From Amoebophrya sp. A120 (Eukaryota; Sar; Dinophyceae; Syndiniales; Amoebophryaceae), in NCBI GenBank assembly GCA_905178155.1, contig CAJINV010000007.1, forward strand, positions 1,062,627 to 1,126,626: DNA of 64,000 bases. The letters are read 5' to 3'. This document shows, piece after piece, positions 32,301-42,500 of this stretch. Position numbers and translations under genes: made by a program. The notes beneath the pieces were generated by a model. It was given only the letters and a program-made list of their open reading frames with translations. It did not search any database and was not told the origin of the DNA. How positions within the stretch are numbered: position 1 is the first letter of the stretch; the number at the start of each line of letters is the position of its first letter.

Positions 32301-35300
32301 GCACCTCTGTCCCCCTCTCGCTTACCCTCTTGGCACCCTCTCGGCCACCTCCGGGCCCCATAGGCGCGGCTTTAGGGCGACCGGTTCGGCTGGCTATACC
32401 CGCGCCACCTCTCGGCCACCCTCCCGAATGACCTCCCGCGCCACCTCTCCACCTCTGTGGACCTCTTTTTGACCTCTTTTCACCTCTTTTTGACCTCTCG
32501 GCCACCTCTCTTCTATCCTCTGTAGACCTCTTTTTTCGCATGAATATAATAGATAGTAATGACCTGTCGGTCTTTTTCTGGGGGATACTGTCGGCTTCTC
32601 TCCCGCGCGAGAAACCCCTCGTAGGAGTAGTCAAAAAGCTATCCACAAAAAAAGTATCTGATAATCCCCATTTCTATTTTTCACATGACAAACACAGAAC
32701 TGCACGCATCTTTTGCATGACAAAGTGGATCATGGGGATGGATCTTTTTTTTGTGCATAAAAGCCGCATCTCTTCCGCGAAAACGGTCTCCATGAAGCGT
32801 CGCATGCGAATATCCTGAGTAAAAACGTACCCACACCAGCGTTGTCATGCAGATTTGCAATGACAGAAACATTTGTAATGCGCATCGCCAGGAGAGGCAT
32901 TTTTAGTCGTGTTTTGGAATTTATAATGCTGTAAAAAGGATCAGCAGATGGATTTCTGATGCAGCTGGCCTTGCGAACCTGCACTACACTACGGACTGCA
33001 ACTTGTGATGCGTGACCCCCAAAAGTTCTAGGTTTGTGTTGCAAAATCCCCATCTTGACTCTGGTGTGGGGATGTTTTTACTCAGGATAGCGAAAAGTAT
33101 ACCGGGTGTTGACCTCGTGGAGTTTTCTCTCCATTTTTATCGAAGAATGAAACTGCGTGAGAGTAACAGTAAGTCTGATGTCATGCATAAAAGCATACAA
33201 CATTCATAAAGTAGTCACAACATTTGTCATGCTGGCCAGCGCTGTTGATCTTCACCTCTTTTCATTCACGTGTCCCGATGCGCTAGGTCGTGTGCATGAC
33301 AGCCTCGTCCCTTTCTCTGTCATAATGTAGAGCAAATTTGTCATGCTGTCACTCTAAGACCACACGACCTACACTGACGCAGTTTTTTTGTTGGATATTT
33401 TTTCTTTTCAGTTTTTCAATTTCGGCGTCTCTTTGGAGAAGAAGTTGCTGTCTGGTAAATTCCAACTCAGAGTTGATCTGCTCTGCGGTTATCGTGGCAC
33501 CATCCGTCAACATTTTTCCACCACTTTGCCCAGCTTCTGTTTCGACGGAAGAGGAAGCTGGAGTTGTACTTCCAGAAGGAGACGTGCCGACTACAACACC
33601 GCTGTGGTCCGCCTGCTGCTCGCCAGTTGTACTAGATGTCGAAGTGACACCACCTCCTCCGCCCATGTTCACGACAGCTGCACTAGATGGTGGACTACTT
33701 GTCGTGTGCAGTACTGGGTTCGTGTTCACCAATCGCAATTATCCCGTGCAAAAACGTCCCCACGACCCCAGAGTTGTCATACAAATGCGCAATGATACGA
33801 ACATTTGTATTGCGCAGTTCCATCACAGGCATTGCCAGGCGTGTTTTGGAATTTGTAATGCTGTAAACAGGATGGTATTAAAATGGCTTTCTTATTCTTA
33901 TGCGGCTTCACTTGCCGACCACGGCACTGCACTACAGAGGAAGACTTGTCATGCACAGCTCCCAAAACTTGGAGATTTGTGTTGCTAGATTCCCAACTTG
34001 ACTCTGGGGTGCGGGTGGTGACGTTTTTGCAGAGGATAGCAATGCCAGCGCGTTCAGGATGTTGTACTTTTTGCAAAAGTGGTCAAAGTCCGCTATAACC
34101 CGCTCAGGTGTTACAAGCTCGAACGTTACAATAGAGTTTGAGACTTATGCTGCACGATGAGCATGACAGACTCGCAGAGGGTTCCACTTTCTGCAATACA
34201 AATTTCGCCAGATTGTAGCGCGGCTTGGGACTCCGGAACTTGTCATGCGCACTCCTATTGAGAGTTGGCTAGAACATGCACTCTCGCATCATAAATTTCC
34301 ATTTCCATATTCTATTCGTAACGCTTGAGATTGTAACAGCTGAGCAGGTTATATCCGCCTCCAAATTTTCAAACCGCAAGTAGTCCGTCGGCAGTAGGTG
34401 CGTTTTTTTGTCAATCACGCCCCGGTTTAGTAGCGAAGGATCCACCGCACTGTGCGTGACTTTTTCGGTTCGGTTGTAAATGGTTCCAGTGTAGGTGTAC
34501 TCCACGACAAATTTGTCCTTGATCAAAAGCTATGCATTGCAAAAGCATCGCACTCGTATAAATGCATTACAAATTTCCTCAGCGTGAGAAATAAAATCTG
34601 TAATGCGGATTTACCTTTAGAAAAAAATTTGTACTGCTACTGCATGATTGCAATTACTACGAGTACGATACTTTTGCACAGGATAAAAACTCGATCAGAT
34701 TCCCCAGGGGCGCCGTCCCGCCGACCTGCAAATCTTGGTAGTCTTTTTGTATTCAGTGCAAAACTATCGTACTCGTACTAATTGCTTTTATGCATTACAA
34801 ATATTTTTCTTAAGGAAAATCCGCATTACAAATTCAATTTGACATGCAATTTATACTAGTACGATAATTTTGCAATTCATATTTTGGAAATTCAGCACAA
34901 ACTGCTCGAAGGTTTGTTGCGGCGGCCGCCAGAACGGAGCGTTTTCGTGCTCCAGGGTGAAGGGAAAGTTGTATATGGACCACAGTCTATCGTAGGGGTT
35001 TCTGGTGATGGTCAAGACCGGCCAGCTTGCGGAATTCGCGAGCACGTCGCTCGGTAAGTCCGGAAAGTCGCTCTCCTTCAGTGCGGTTTGATGGTGCAGC
35101 TCCTGCGAAATAATGTCAAATTGTGCGGTAGTTGTACTAGAAGTTTTATGGTTCTCATCCCGCCCAGTACCTTTCTGCAGCAATCTCCCAATCTTCCTCT
35201 TTAACTGCACATTCAGCAGGTGCCCGCCGATCGCCTGCCTGTGTCCCTGAATCGTTGCGTCAGTGCCATAGGTCGCGAGTTTGTGGATCGCCCGAAGAGT

Positions 35301-35627
35301 TTTCTCGATAGACAATCCGCCGGTCTTGGGGATGTGGAGAAAAATCACCTTGAAATTCGGGTCGTCTTCAACTTCATCAGGAACGGAACTTCTAGTAGCG
35401 TCATTTATTTCATCTGTGATCCTCGGTACTGTTGTTGTAGAAGTGGCTGCACCTCCTCCTCCTCCTCCTCCTCCTCCGCGTTCATCACCCCGTCCGGTTC
35501 TCCCGTCTTCTGACTTGTCAGAGGTTTCTTGCGCACGGTAGCCGCACCTGGGTAGGGCGAGCGTGAAAAGCAGGAAGAGAATGCGCCTTATGAACGTGAC
35601 GAGCAGGGTTTTCACGAAGTAGACCAT
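29339..35627 (-). CDS. Membrane-anchored sulfotransferase with C-terminal extension
   Basis: Transfers sulfate from PAPS, probably to a glycan in the Golgi. A hydrophobic N-terminal anchor (KTLLVTFIRRILFLLFTLAL) is followed by a poly-Gly and Ser/Thr stem. The 5'-phosphosulfate loop is VIFLHIPKTGGLSIEK and the 3'-phosphate loop is LTITRNPYDRLWSIY. After two family B introns and one family H introner the chain reads TDYLRFENLEADFDHFCKKY, typical of the family and complete only when 34094-34353 is removed. Later exons give SSIKMERKLHEVNTRYTF, MRRFMETVFAEEMRLFDYSY and EGFLARERSRQ. Across the 1.8-kb palindrome (30770-32587) the frame continues into EMKFRLKKNIVEWKYRNIL and then a Ser/Gly-rich tail ending at 29339. 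What lies at 29339-30769 could be taken for a separate gene starting at 30761, but the frame and the 5-bp duplication argue for one gene. The acceptor substrate is unknown. Confidence 0.8.
29572..29755. repeat. Introner, family B
   Basis: TATCCATTGCAAAAGTACCG left, CACTTTTGCAATCCATA right; flanks TCTGG and CCTGG. Only six bases (CCTGGG) separate it from the next introner. Confidence 0.8.
29762..30025. repeat. Introner, family A, perfect TSD
   Basis: TATCAAATGCAAATGTGTC left, GACATTTTTGCATTTGATA right, CTGGG duplicated. It shares its insertion site with the introner at 29572-29755. Confidence 0.86.
30128..30275. repeat. Introner, family B, perfect TSD
   Basis: TATGCATTGCAAAAGTATCG to GATACTTTTGCACAGGATA, AGCCG duplicated. 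It separates YAMHGIDTVDIETKAG from YGQWLRQSRIQNLTK. Confidence 0.86.
30328..30549. repeat. Introner, family C
   Basis: TATGACAGTGCACAACTCCC left, GGAGTTATGCAGTCTCATA right; flanks TAGGG and TAGGA. Confidence 0.83.
30770..32587. mobile_element. Giant palindromic introner-like element, 1.8 kb, perfect 5-bp TSD
   Basis: Two arms of about 0.8-0.9 kb (30770-31560 and 31684-32587) are inverted copies that differ by scattered changes and small indels. The tips read TATCCCACAGAAAAAGACCG and CGGTCTTTTTCTGGGGGATA, and CTGTC is duplicated exactly at 30765-30769 and 32588-32592. Each arm is GC-rich, built of GAGGTGGCCGAGAGG-type and CCCTCTCGCGC-type short repeats. The centre (31560-31684) is a smaller AT-rich inverted repeat beginning GGTATTTGTAATGC. 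Removing it joins FLARERSRQ to EMKFRLKKN in the sulfotransferase. No transposase is encoded; ORFs in the arms look like repeat artefacts. Confidence 0.8.
32640..32759. repeat. Introner, family J, 120 bp, perfect TSD
   Basis: TATCCACAAAAAAAGTATC and GATCTTTTTTTTGTGCATA form the ends, with AATCCCCAT and ATGGGGAT inside; AAAGC duplicated. It is the smallest introner here. Excision joins FAEEMRL to FDYSYEGF. Confidence 0.83.
32811..33089. repeat. Introner, family D, perfect TSD
   Basis: TATCCTGAGTAAAAACGTACC left, GGATGTTTTTACTCAGGATA right; GCGAA duplicated. Confidence 0.86.
33740..34038. repeat. Introner, family D, perfect TSD
   Basis: TATCCCGTGCAAAAACGTCC left, TGACGTTTTTGCAGAGGATA right; GCAAT duplicated. 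Confidence 0.86.
34094..34353. repeat. Introner, family H, perfect TSD, inside a conserved sulfotransferase motif
   Basis: TATAACCCGCTCAGGTGTTA left, TAACAGCTGAGCAGGTTATA right; TCCGC duplicated. Excision gives RFENLEADFDHFC, so it is a precisely removed intron. Second copy of the family at 38468-38761. Confidence 0.88.
34531..34685. repeat. Introner, family B
   Basis: TATGCATTGCAAAAGCATCG to GATACTTTTGCACAGGATA; flanks AAAGC and AAAAC. Confidence 0.82.
34750..34881. repeat. Introner, family B, perfect TSD
   Basis: TATTCAGTGCAAAACTATCG left, GATAATTTTGCAATTCATA right; TTTTG duplicated. At 132 bp it is the shortest family B copy. First intron of the sulfotransferase gene. Confidence 0.85.
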
Positions 35628-35764
35628 GGCACTTTGATAATAAGTATCAAACTGTCGACTCTAATGGATACTACCACGACGGCTACAAGACGAGTCACGT
35701 AGCGGTGAGAAGAAACTTAGTTGTGAAGATAGACGGGCATGGTCCCCGCCAAACAAGAGCCTAA
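35628..35764. other. Short intergenic spacer upstream of the sulfotransferase gene
   Basis: AT-rich; it must contain the upstream region of the sulfotransferase gene. No motif could be assigned. Confidence 0.4.
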
Positions 35765-35915
35765 CTATGTCGATGCCGATGCGCCACGGACTTTGAAAAT
35801 AAGAGGGCTGGAGAACACGAAGTCCTTGTCCCTGGCGACTTGTGCGGCAATATGAAAAATTTCTTCGGGGTGCTCGTGCTGCTTCATCATCTTGTTCTCA
35901 ATCGTATCGATAATT
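35765..35915 (-). CDS. Isolated terminal exon, possibly the last exon of the calpain gene
   Basis: After a good 3' splice site (TTTTCAG at the 35916 side) the minus strand reads IIDTIENKMMKQHEHPEEIF, then HIAAQVARDKDFVFSSPLIF, ending KVRGASAST then stop. The amphipathic, charged composition is that of real coding sequence. The upstream gene could supply a donor GA|GTGATC at 36568. Phase 2 joins phase 1 of this exon, giving SDAGEE followed by IIDTIENK, with an intron of about 650 nt. If that splice is not used, the calpain gene stops at 36568 and this exon belongs to an unrecognised gene. Confidence 0.5.
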
Positions 35916-35917
35916 CT

Positions 35918-36567
35918 GAAAAGAAAACCCTCTGCAAAACAAATAATACATGCGATATAAAATAATATGAAACAATAACAAGCTTTATACTGTGAAAAAA
36001 AAAAGTGTGTGTGAGCTGCAATAATTGTCGTGTAAATAGGTCGTGATCAATGTTGTCTTTGTATTTGTCGAAGTTGCAAAAATGAAGAAAAGAATCGAGC
36101 TCGAGTCGGAAAAAGAGAAGTAATAGTAAAACTTAGTCTTCCATGAGTAATAAATTCGGCGTTCTAGTGCGAGTGCCCTCCATGTCCATCTCCATGAGTA
36201 ATAATTGTATATGTAACCTAGGATAACAGTGCACCACTTTATGCGATACCAACAAGCTTTGCGAAGGATAAGCACGTTTGAAAATGACAGAAAATTACGT
36301 GAATTAGCAAGAAAAATGTGTGCAATGTTGTAAAGAAAAAAAAAACGTATGAAAAGTAGTACTATTGAAGTGGAAAAGAATAAGGCATGAGTAAGTATAC
36401 TGTTCGTAGTTCATCGCGTCGAATAAAAATCAAGTCGGAAATAGAATGTGGCGAGTGGTGAGTTTGCAATAATTTCTTGATGTATCAGACACGTGCACAA
36501 CCTGACGGCCCTGAACGCATTCTAACCGTAAAAGCCGAATCCCCCCTAAGCACCGCCACGCACCGGA
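35918..36567. other. AT-rich spacer or long intron
   Basis: No introner and no coding signal. It is either the 3' flank of the calpain gene or its last, conventional intron. Confidence 0.4.
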
Positions 36568-39500
36568 TCACTCTTCCCCGGCGTCACTGGTCTCTCCGCC
36601 CCCTTCGGTATCTCCAGAGAGGTCCTCTGCGTCACCTCGTCCACCCGGCAGGTTGCTGAACACATCGCGGCGCATCCCTTGTGCCATCTCCCGATCTTTG
36701 GCGGCGCGCCTTTCTCTTTCCCGCCTGAGCCTGATCATGTTCTCGACGTCCCTTCGTCGGGCGGCTGCAAGGCCGCCGTCTTGTTCCCCGTAGCTCTCGC
36801 TGACGGGCGCTGGCCCGTAGAAGTTGTGATCATTTCCGAACAAGTTCCACCTGGACCTGCGAGCAGCTGCCCCTGCTCGGCCGCCCATCGACGTCCGGCG
36901 CTCGCCGGCCGCGCCACGCCTTCTCTCTCCTCCGGGCGCCCCTGCCCCTGCTCGCCTCGCCCGAAAGGATGAAAGTGGTCCTCCGCGCGCCGGCTGCTCA
37001 ACGCGGCGACGGCCAAGGGTGCCTTCGCCACTTTCGTGCGGACCACGGAAGCGAGAGCGCCCTCGTCCTTCCCGCCTGTCATCTTGTAGACCCCTTGGCG
37101 GGCCGGCCAAGTTACGGCGACCCAGCCCCAGCCGCGCCGCGGGGGGATTTTTCCACCAATCTGGTGGCGGAGACGCGTCGCCCCCTCGTGCAGCTTCTCG
37201 TCCTCTCGGGGAGAACCACGGGCGATCTCGCCGAAGCGAGGCGTTGTTCCTTTCATCTCTGCGCGGTGTCATCAAGTTGTCGCCCGTTGGAGAGGACGGC
37301 CGATCGCCTCCCTGCTGTTGTGCGCTGCTAGGGCCCGGTTGCTGTGCTGGAGATGAATTCTTCATGCTCTCCTCCTGCTGTCGCAGCTGTTGTTCTGCTT
37401 TAATATTCCGCTGGCGCTCCTCTCGCCTTCGGGCGACATTGGCTCTTGCACGAGCAAGCGCTTTCTCCTTTTCCTTCTGCTTGTTGGCCAGGTTGCGTTC
37501 TTCTTCTTCTTGTCGCCGTCTCTCCGCAGCTTCTGCGGCTTCCCTCCGTTTGCGTTCCTCGTCCAACCGCGTCTGGGCTAGTCTTTCTGCGGCCTCGGTG
37601 GCTTTCCTGCTTCTTTCCTCGGCTTCTGCCGCTTCCCGCCGGCGGCGCTGTTCTTCATCTTGTAGCCGCCGACGACGCTCTATGAACTGCAAAAGTATCG
37701 CACCAGTAAAAATGCATTACAAATTTCCTCAGCGTATGAGTGGACAAATTACAGTTAGGGACATATCCGCCAGCCGAAAGAATTCGCGCTTGGAGCCGAA
37801 ATTTTCGGCTGGCGGAAAGTCGCACTCTTTCTGAAAGTCGCATTTTTTTGTGCGAAAAGCAAAAAACTTCGGCTCCAAGCGCGAATTCTTTCGGCTGGCG
37901 GATATGTCCCTAACTGTAATTTGTCCATTGATACCTCAGCGTGAATTAATGCTGATTTGCCTTCAGAAAAAAATTCGTGATGCAAGACTTGCATTTATAC
38001 GAATACGATACTTTTGCATTGGATACGCTCCTCCTCCTGCTGTTCCAGTTCCTTCTGACGAAGGGCTTCAGACTGTTTCCGTGCTTCGGCAGCGTCCATC
38101 CGTTTTTGTTCCGCCTCCGCGGCAGCCCTCCGTGTTTGTTCGGCCTCTCTCCGTGCTTGTTCCGCCTCTTCGGCAGCCCTCCGTTTTTGTTCGGCCTCTG
38201 CGGCAGCCCTCCGTGCTTCTTCGGCAGCCCTCCGTGCTTGTTCGGCCTCTTCGGCAGCTTTTCGCGCTTTTTCGGCTTCCTCCTGCAACCGTTTCTTTTC
38301 GGCTGCAGCTGCTTCCCGGACTCGTCTCTCCTCGTCCAATCGCTTCCGTTCGGCATCTTCCCGGACTCGTCTCTCCTCCTCCAAACGGTTTCGTTCGGCT
38401 TCCTCTCTTTTGGCGGCTTGCTCCTTGACCGCAGCCGCCAATTTCTCGCGCTTTTGGATCTCTGCTTTATAGCCTCCTCAGCTGTTACAATCTCGTCACA
38501 CGCTACAACAGAATCTGGAGTCTGTCAGTCTTGCAGGAGCAACATGACAAGTAGCATACAAAGTCGTGCGCTTTTCATCGCCATGCAGATTTTGTCGTAT
38601 TTGAGGAGGGTTTGGGGCCGCTCCGGAAGAACTTGTCATGCGCAATTATTCTGTGAGACATGGCGAAGTCGTGATGCACTTTTTCTTGCATCTTCACAGA
38701 TCTCCATTTCTATTGAGTTGGTGAAGCGTTTGAGGTTCTTGTAACACCTGAGAAAGTCATATGCCTCTACAGCCGCTTTTTCCTCCTCGGCCTCTCGGCG
38801 AAGCTGCTCTTCTTCAGCTTATCACAATGACAAGCGCGGCCCCATCACCGCCACAGGAACAAGAGTCTTGTTCAGTTGGCTGGAAAGTTCTTGGCAATGC
38901 AAATTATTCCGTCTGAATAACTTGCATTACCAACTTTCAAGCATACACAAGCTTTTTGTACTGCATAAAGGGATGAATGTGCCGCATTTATTCTGTTCGG
39001 AACATCCTCATCCAGTTAAGCAATTTTCGACTTGACAGATATTGCCTATACTCTGGCGCCGTGCAAGATAGAACGCAGACTTTCGACGATGGTCCGGCTT
39101 CCATAAAATTTGACATGTTTTTTACACATGCAAGCAGTTACCAAGTGTTTCTATTGAAAACTTGTTTTCCTCGTATGCAAGAAACGCTGCCACACTCTGG
39201 GGTGACGGGTGTGGAGGCTGCACTTCTCAATGTGGTACACCTGTCGCTTTCTTCATGCTGGGCACAACCAATTCCCCTCTTTTGTCGTATTCCAGCGGCT
39301 TGATCGTGAAGCGTGCGCCGTGCGAGACTGCATCATCGGAGGGAATGGTAAAATCCTGAATGAACAAGCCCGGGAATATATGCATATGCAAATATCATGT
39401 CTGGGTCTGGAACTCTGCAACTTGTCATGCCATTTAACACTGAAACATGCAAAGTAAATCTGTGCTGCATGATTACCAAACGCTGTCCACTTTTGACCTA

Positions 39501-42500
39501 ACCGAGAGGCAGAAGTTTCTCATGCAGGATAGGCATGATAGAACTCTCACTAAATCTGGTGTCATGCTATGTCCTACATATCAGTCCTCATGGGTCATGG
39601 AAAACCTGCGTGACAAGGCTGGCACTCTTCCAGACCCGGGCAACATATTTGCAGTTGATAGAACTCCGAGAACGTGTGCCAGGGGATCCAGGACAGGCGA
39701 TTTTTTTGGTCCCACGTGTTGATCTGCCGTGTGTAAGGTTTCAAGCACTCCGGTGGCATACGGCTCGCGTGTTGGGCGTATGCAATGCAAAAATGTAGCA
39801 CTGGCACGTGCAGTTGTACTTCTTGTATCTATCATGTAGAAGCTGCATCACAAATTTTCTCAAGAGGACAAGATGAAATAAAATGGAACGCGACGTTTAC
39901 GTCAGCACAGGCATCGGGGCCGAGCGCCAGATTTCTTTGTCACACATGATCATTCTGAAGATGGCAGTACGAGTGCGATATTTTTGCACCGGATAGGAGG
40001 TACGGATCGGCCTGGGCCCTTTTAGCTCCATTGGCTTCTCGAATGCCATCGGCTTCTCGAATTGTTGCCTTGTTCTCGATAAATTTACTGAAACAGTCCT
40101 CGTTTACGATCTGCCAAGAGTTTCGGATGGCATGCAGGAATGTCAACTCTTTTATCTCAGCGCCGCGACCCCAAAGACCCGGAGGGCGGCCCCGACCACA
40201 CCTACATATGGATCATCAATGTGAGCGAAGCGATGGCCGTGGGACGGCGCATGGGTCGGCGAGAAGAAACACCGGGCAGTCACGAGAAGAAACACCGGGG
40301 GCACGGACGGCCACAAAACAAAAGCCACAGGGGGCGCGGAACGTAGGAGACGGGGGGGCGAAGGAAGAAGCGTCGGGCAGGGCAGCCGCCGCCGGCCGGC
40401 CCTGCCTGCTTGCCCGACGGCGCTAATAAACCCCAAAGCCTAAGCCTAGAACGCTAAGCCAATGCGGCCAACTAATGCAGCTGCCGGGGGCACCGAGGTG
40501 CCGGCAGTAGGGATAAATTCCCAAAAATTGCGGGCTAAAGTCTCGACGCTGAGATTTTTCGGCTGAGTTGAGATAACTGTATAAGTCCAAATGCGCCCAC
40601 ATGTTGTCCCGCTGCTCTTTCGCGCCATGGCCGAAGGCCTTCACGTCGGGAAATATGTCGGGTACGTTCAGCAGGTGGACCAGGTACCGACTCAGGTAGT
40701 CGCTCATTTTCGTGTCCTGGTACATGCTCAGCATGCCAGCAAAGTGGGGAACGATCTGAAAGCCAGCCGCCGCGTTTGGGGTGCCGTGAACCGAGTACGG
40801 GCTCCAGCCGCTCACGTCGGTGGCGTGTGGATTGCGAGTCTGGGTGCAGTAGATCAGCAAATGGTCCCCGTTTCCCAGGGGAAACGCCAGGACCTGGAGG
40901 CTTGTCAACGTGTACGCGTGTGCAGGATAAATGCCCTCGTGCTGATATCAAAAGGAAAAATAATTCCCCCTCCCCATATTATCAAAACGAGACTTCTGAT
41001 GCTGGATTTGGATGCTCACACCCAAATCAGTTTTGTGTTGCAGGAGGACTGCACGCAGATCCCGAGCCTAGGTAAGGGCCTTTTGGTGTACTAGGCGCCT
41101 AACATGGTAGACGGGTGCAACCCCGTAGCAGGCCTTAGAGCATTTTTACAAATCACCTGCATAACGTGGCGGAAAGCCTGAGCTATGTGCTGCCTCCTTG
41201 CAAGACAGACCCGATCTGTGGTCGCCAATTTGCATCGCAAATTTTCAGAAGGATGCGCTTTCCATATGATGGGGAGGGCGGGGGATTTTTCCTTGCAATA
41301 GCTGAGAAGCTCCTGGGGAATTGTTTGGGTTTGCGATCTGCCAGCTGAGGACGTGAGACCTGCGGGACATCTATCAAATGTAAAAATGTCTGTGTCTGGA
41401 AGAATGCAACTTGTGATGCTGCGTCTGGATTCCAAAAAAATCTGTATTGCATGAGTGCCAAAGGGAATGCAATTTTTGCTACGCTGAGAAGGCATTTGTC
41501 ACGCGGAATAGGCATCAAGAAGCCCTCAAAAAATCTGTATTGCTAGGGTATGGATCACAAATGAATGGCTCATGCAAAACGTGCATGACAAGTGTCAGAA
41601 TCTTCCAGAGGACCCAGACATTTTTACAGTTGATAACATCCACTGGGCCTGGCTTTTCTCCTTGTTTCCCTTCTCCAAAGCCGTGGCTGGGGTGGTCTCG
41701 ACGTCTTCTGCCGTGCGGGCGTGCTATCAAATGTAAAAGTGTCTGGGTCTGGAAACTTGTGATGCTGGCTGGCGTATCATGAGGAGCCCACAAGTGCTGG
41801 CTCAGCATGACAAGTTTCTGAGCTTCTAGGTGTTGCCTATTCTGCATGACAAACTGCGTTTCTGCATCACAGAAAATTGGAGCTCTTGGGTAACGTGCAT
41901 GACAGATTTAAGAGTCATGCCAGACAAGCATGACAAACATGCATTCTTCCAGACCCAGACATTTTTACACTTCGTACGTGCGCTTGAAGATCAAAAAACC
42001 AACAGCGCTTCACCGATATGGAAGCGTCAGGCTTGAAATCGACAAAGTTGAAATCGTTTGTGATGCATAAAATGCAACCCACAAAATGCCTCTCTTGCAG
42101 AGTAGGCAAGAGAGACAGATGGCAAGCCTGTTGAGGGGTAGAAATAGGGCTGTTAAAGCAGCATGATAGAAGGCGCCTTCCTTACCCAAACAGCATTACA
42201 AACTGGATCCCGGCTCTACCCAACTTTGTCATGCGCCGGTTGAAAACTAGGCACCAACTGGTATCCGTTTTATGCATTGCAAATTACTTCAACTTTGATG
42301 ATTTCCATCCTGACGCTTCCATAACCGAGTGAGCCTGTGTATTTGTCGTCCCCGTGTTCGGCACCGGAAACTGCTTGAGAAACCCGGCTTCCATAGAGGG
42401 GTGCCAGGCGTCCGTTTCAGCAAGCACTTCATTGAACAGCCAATACTATCAAATGCAAAAACATCGTACGAGTACAAAGGTATGCATGACAAATCTGGCT

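Noticed and set aside
31603-32472. 289-aa plus-strand ORF and its minus-strand shadows in the giant palindrome
   Set aside because: The same sequence in the other arm gives different ORFs, and the composition is repeat-driven (Arg/Ala/Pro). No motif.
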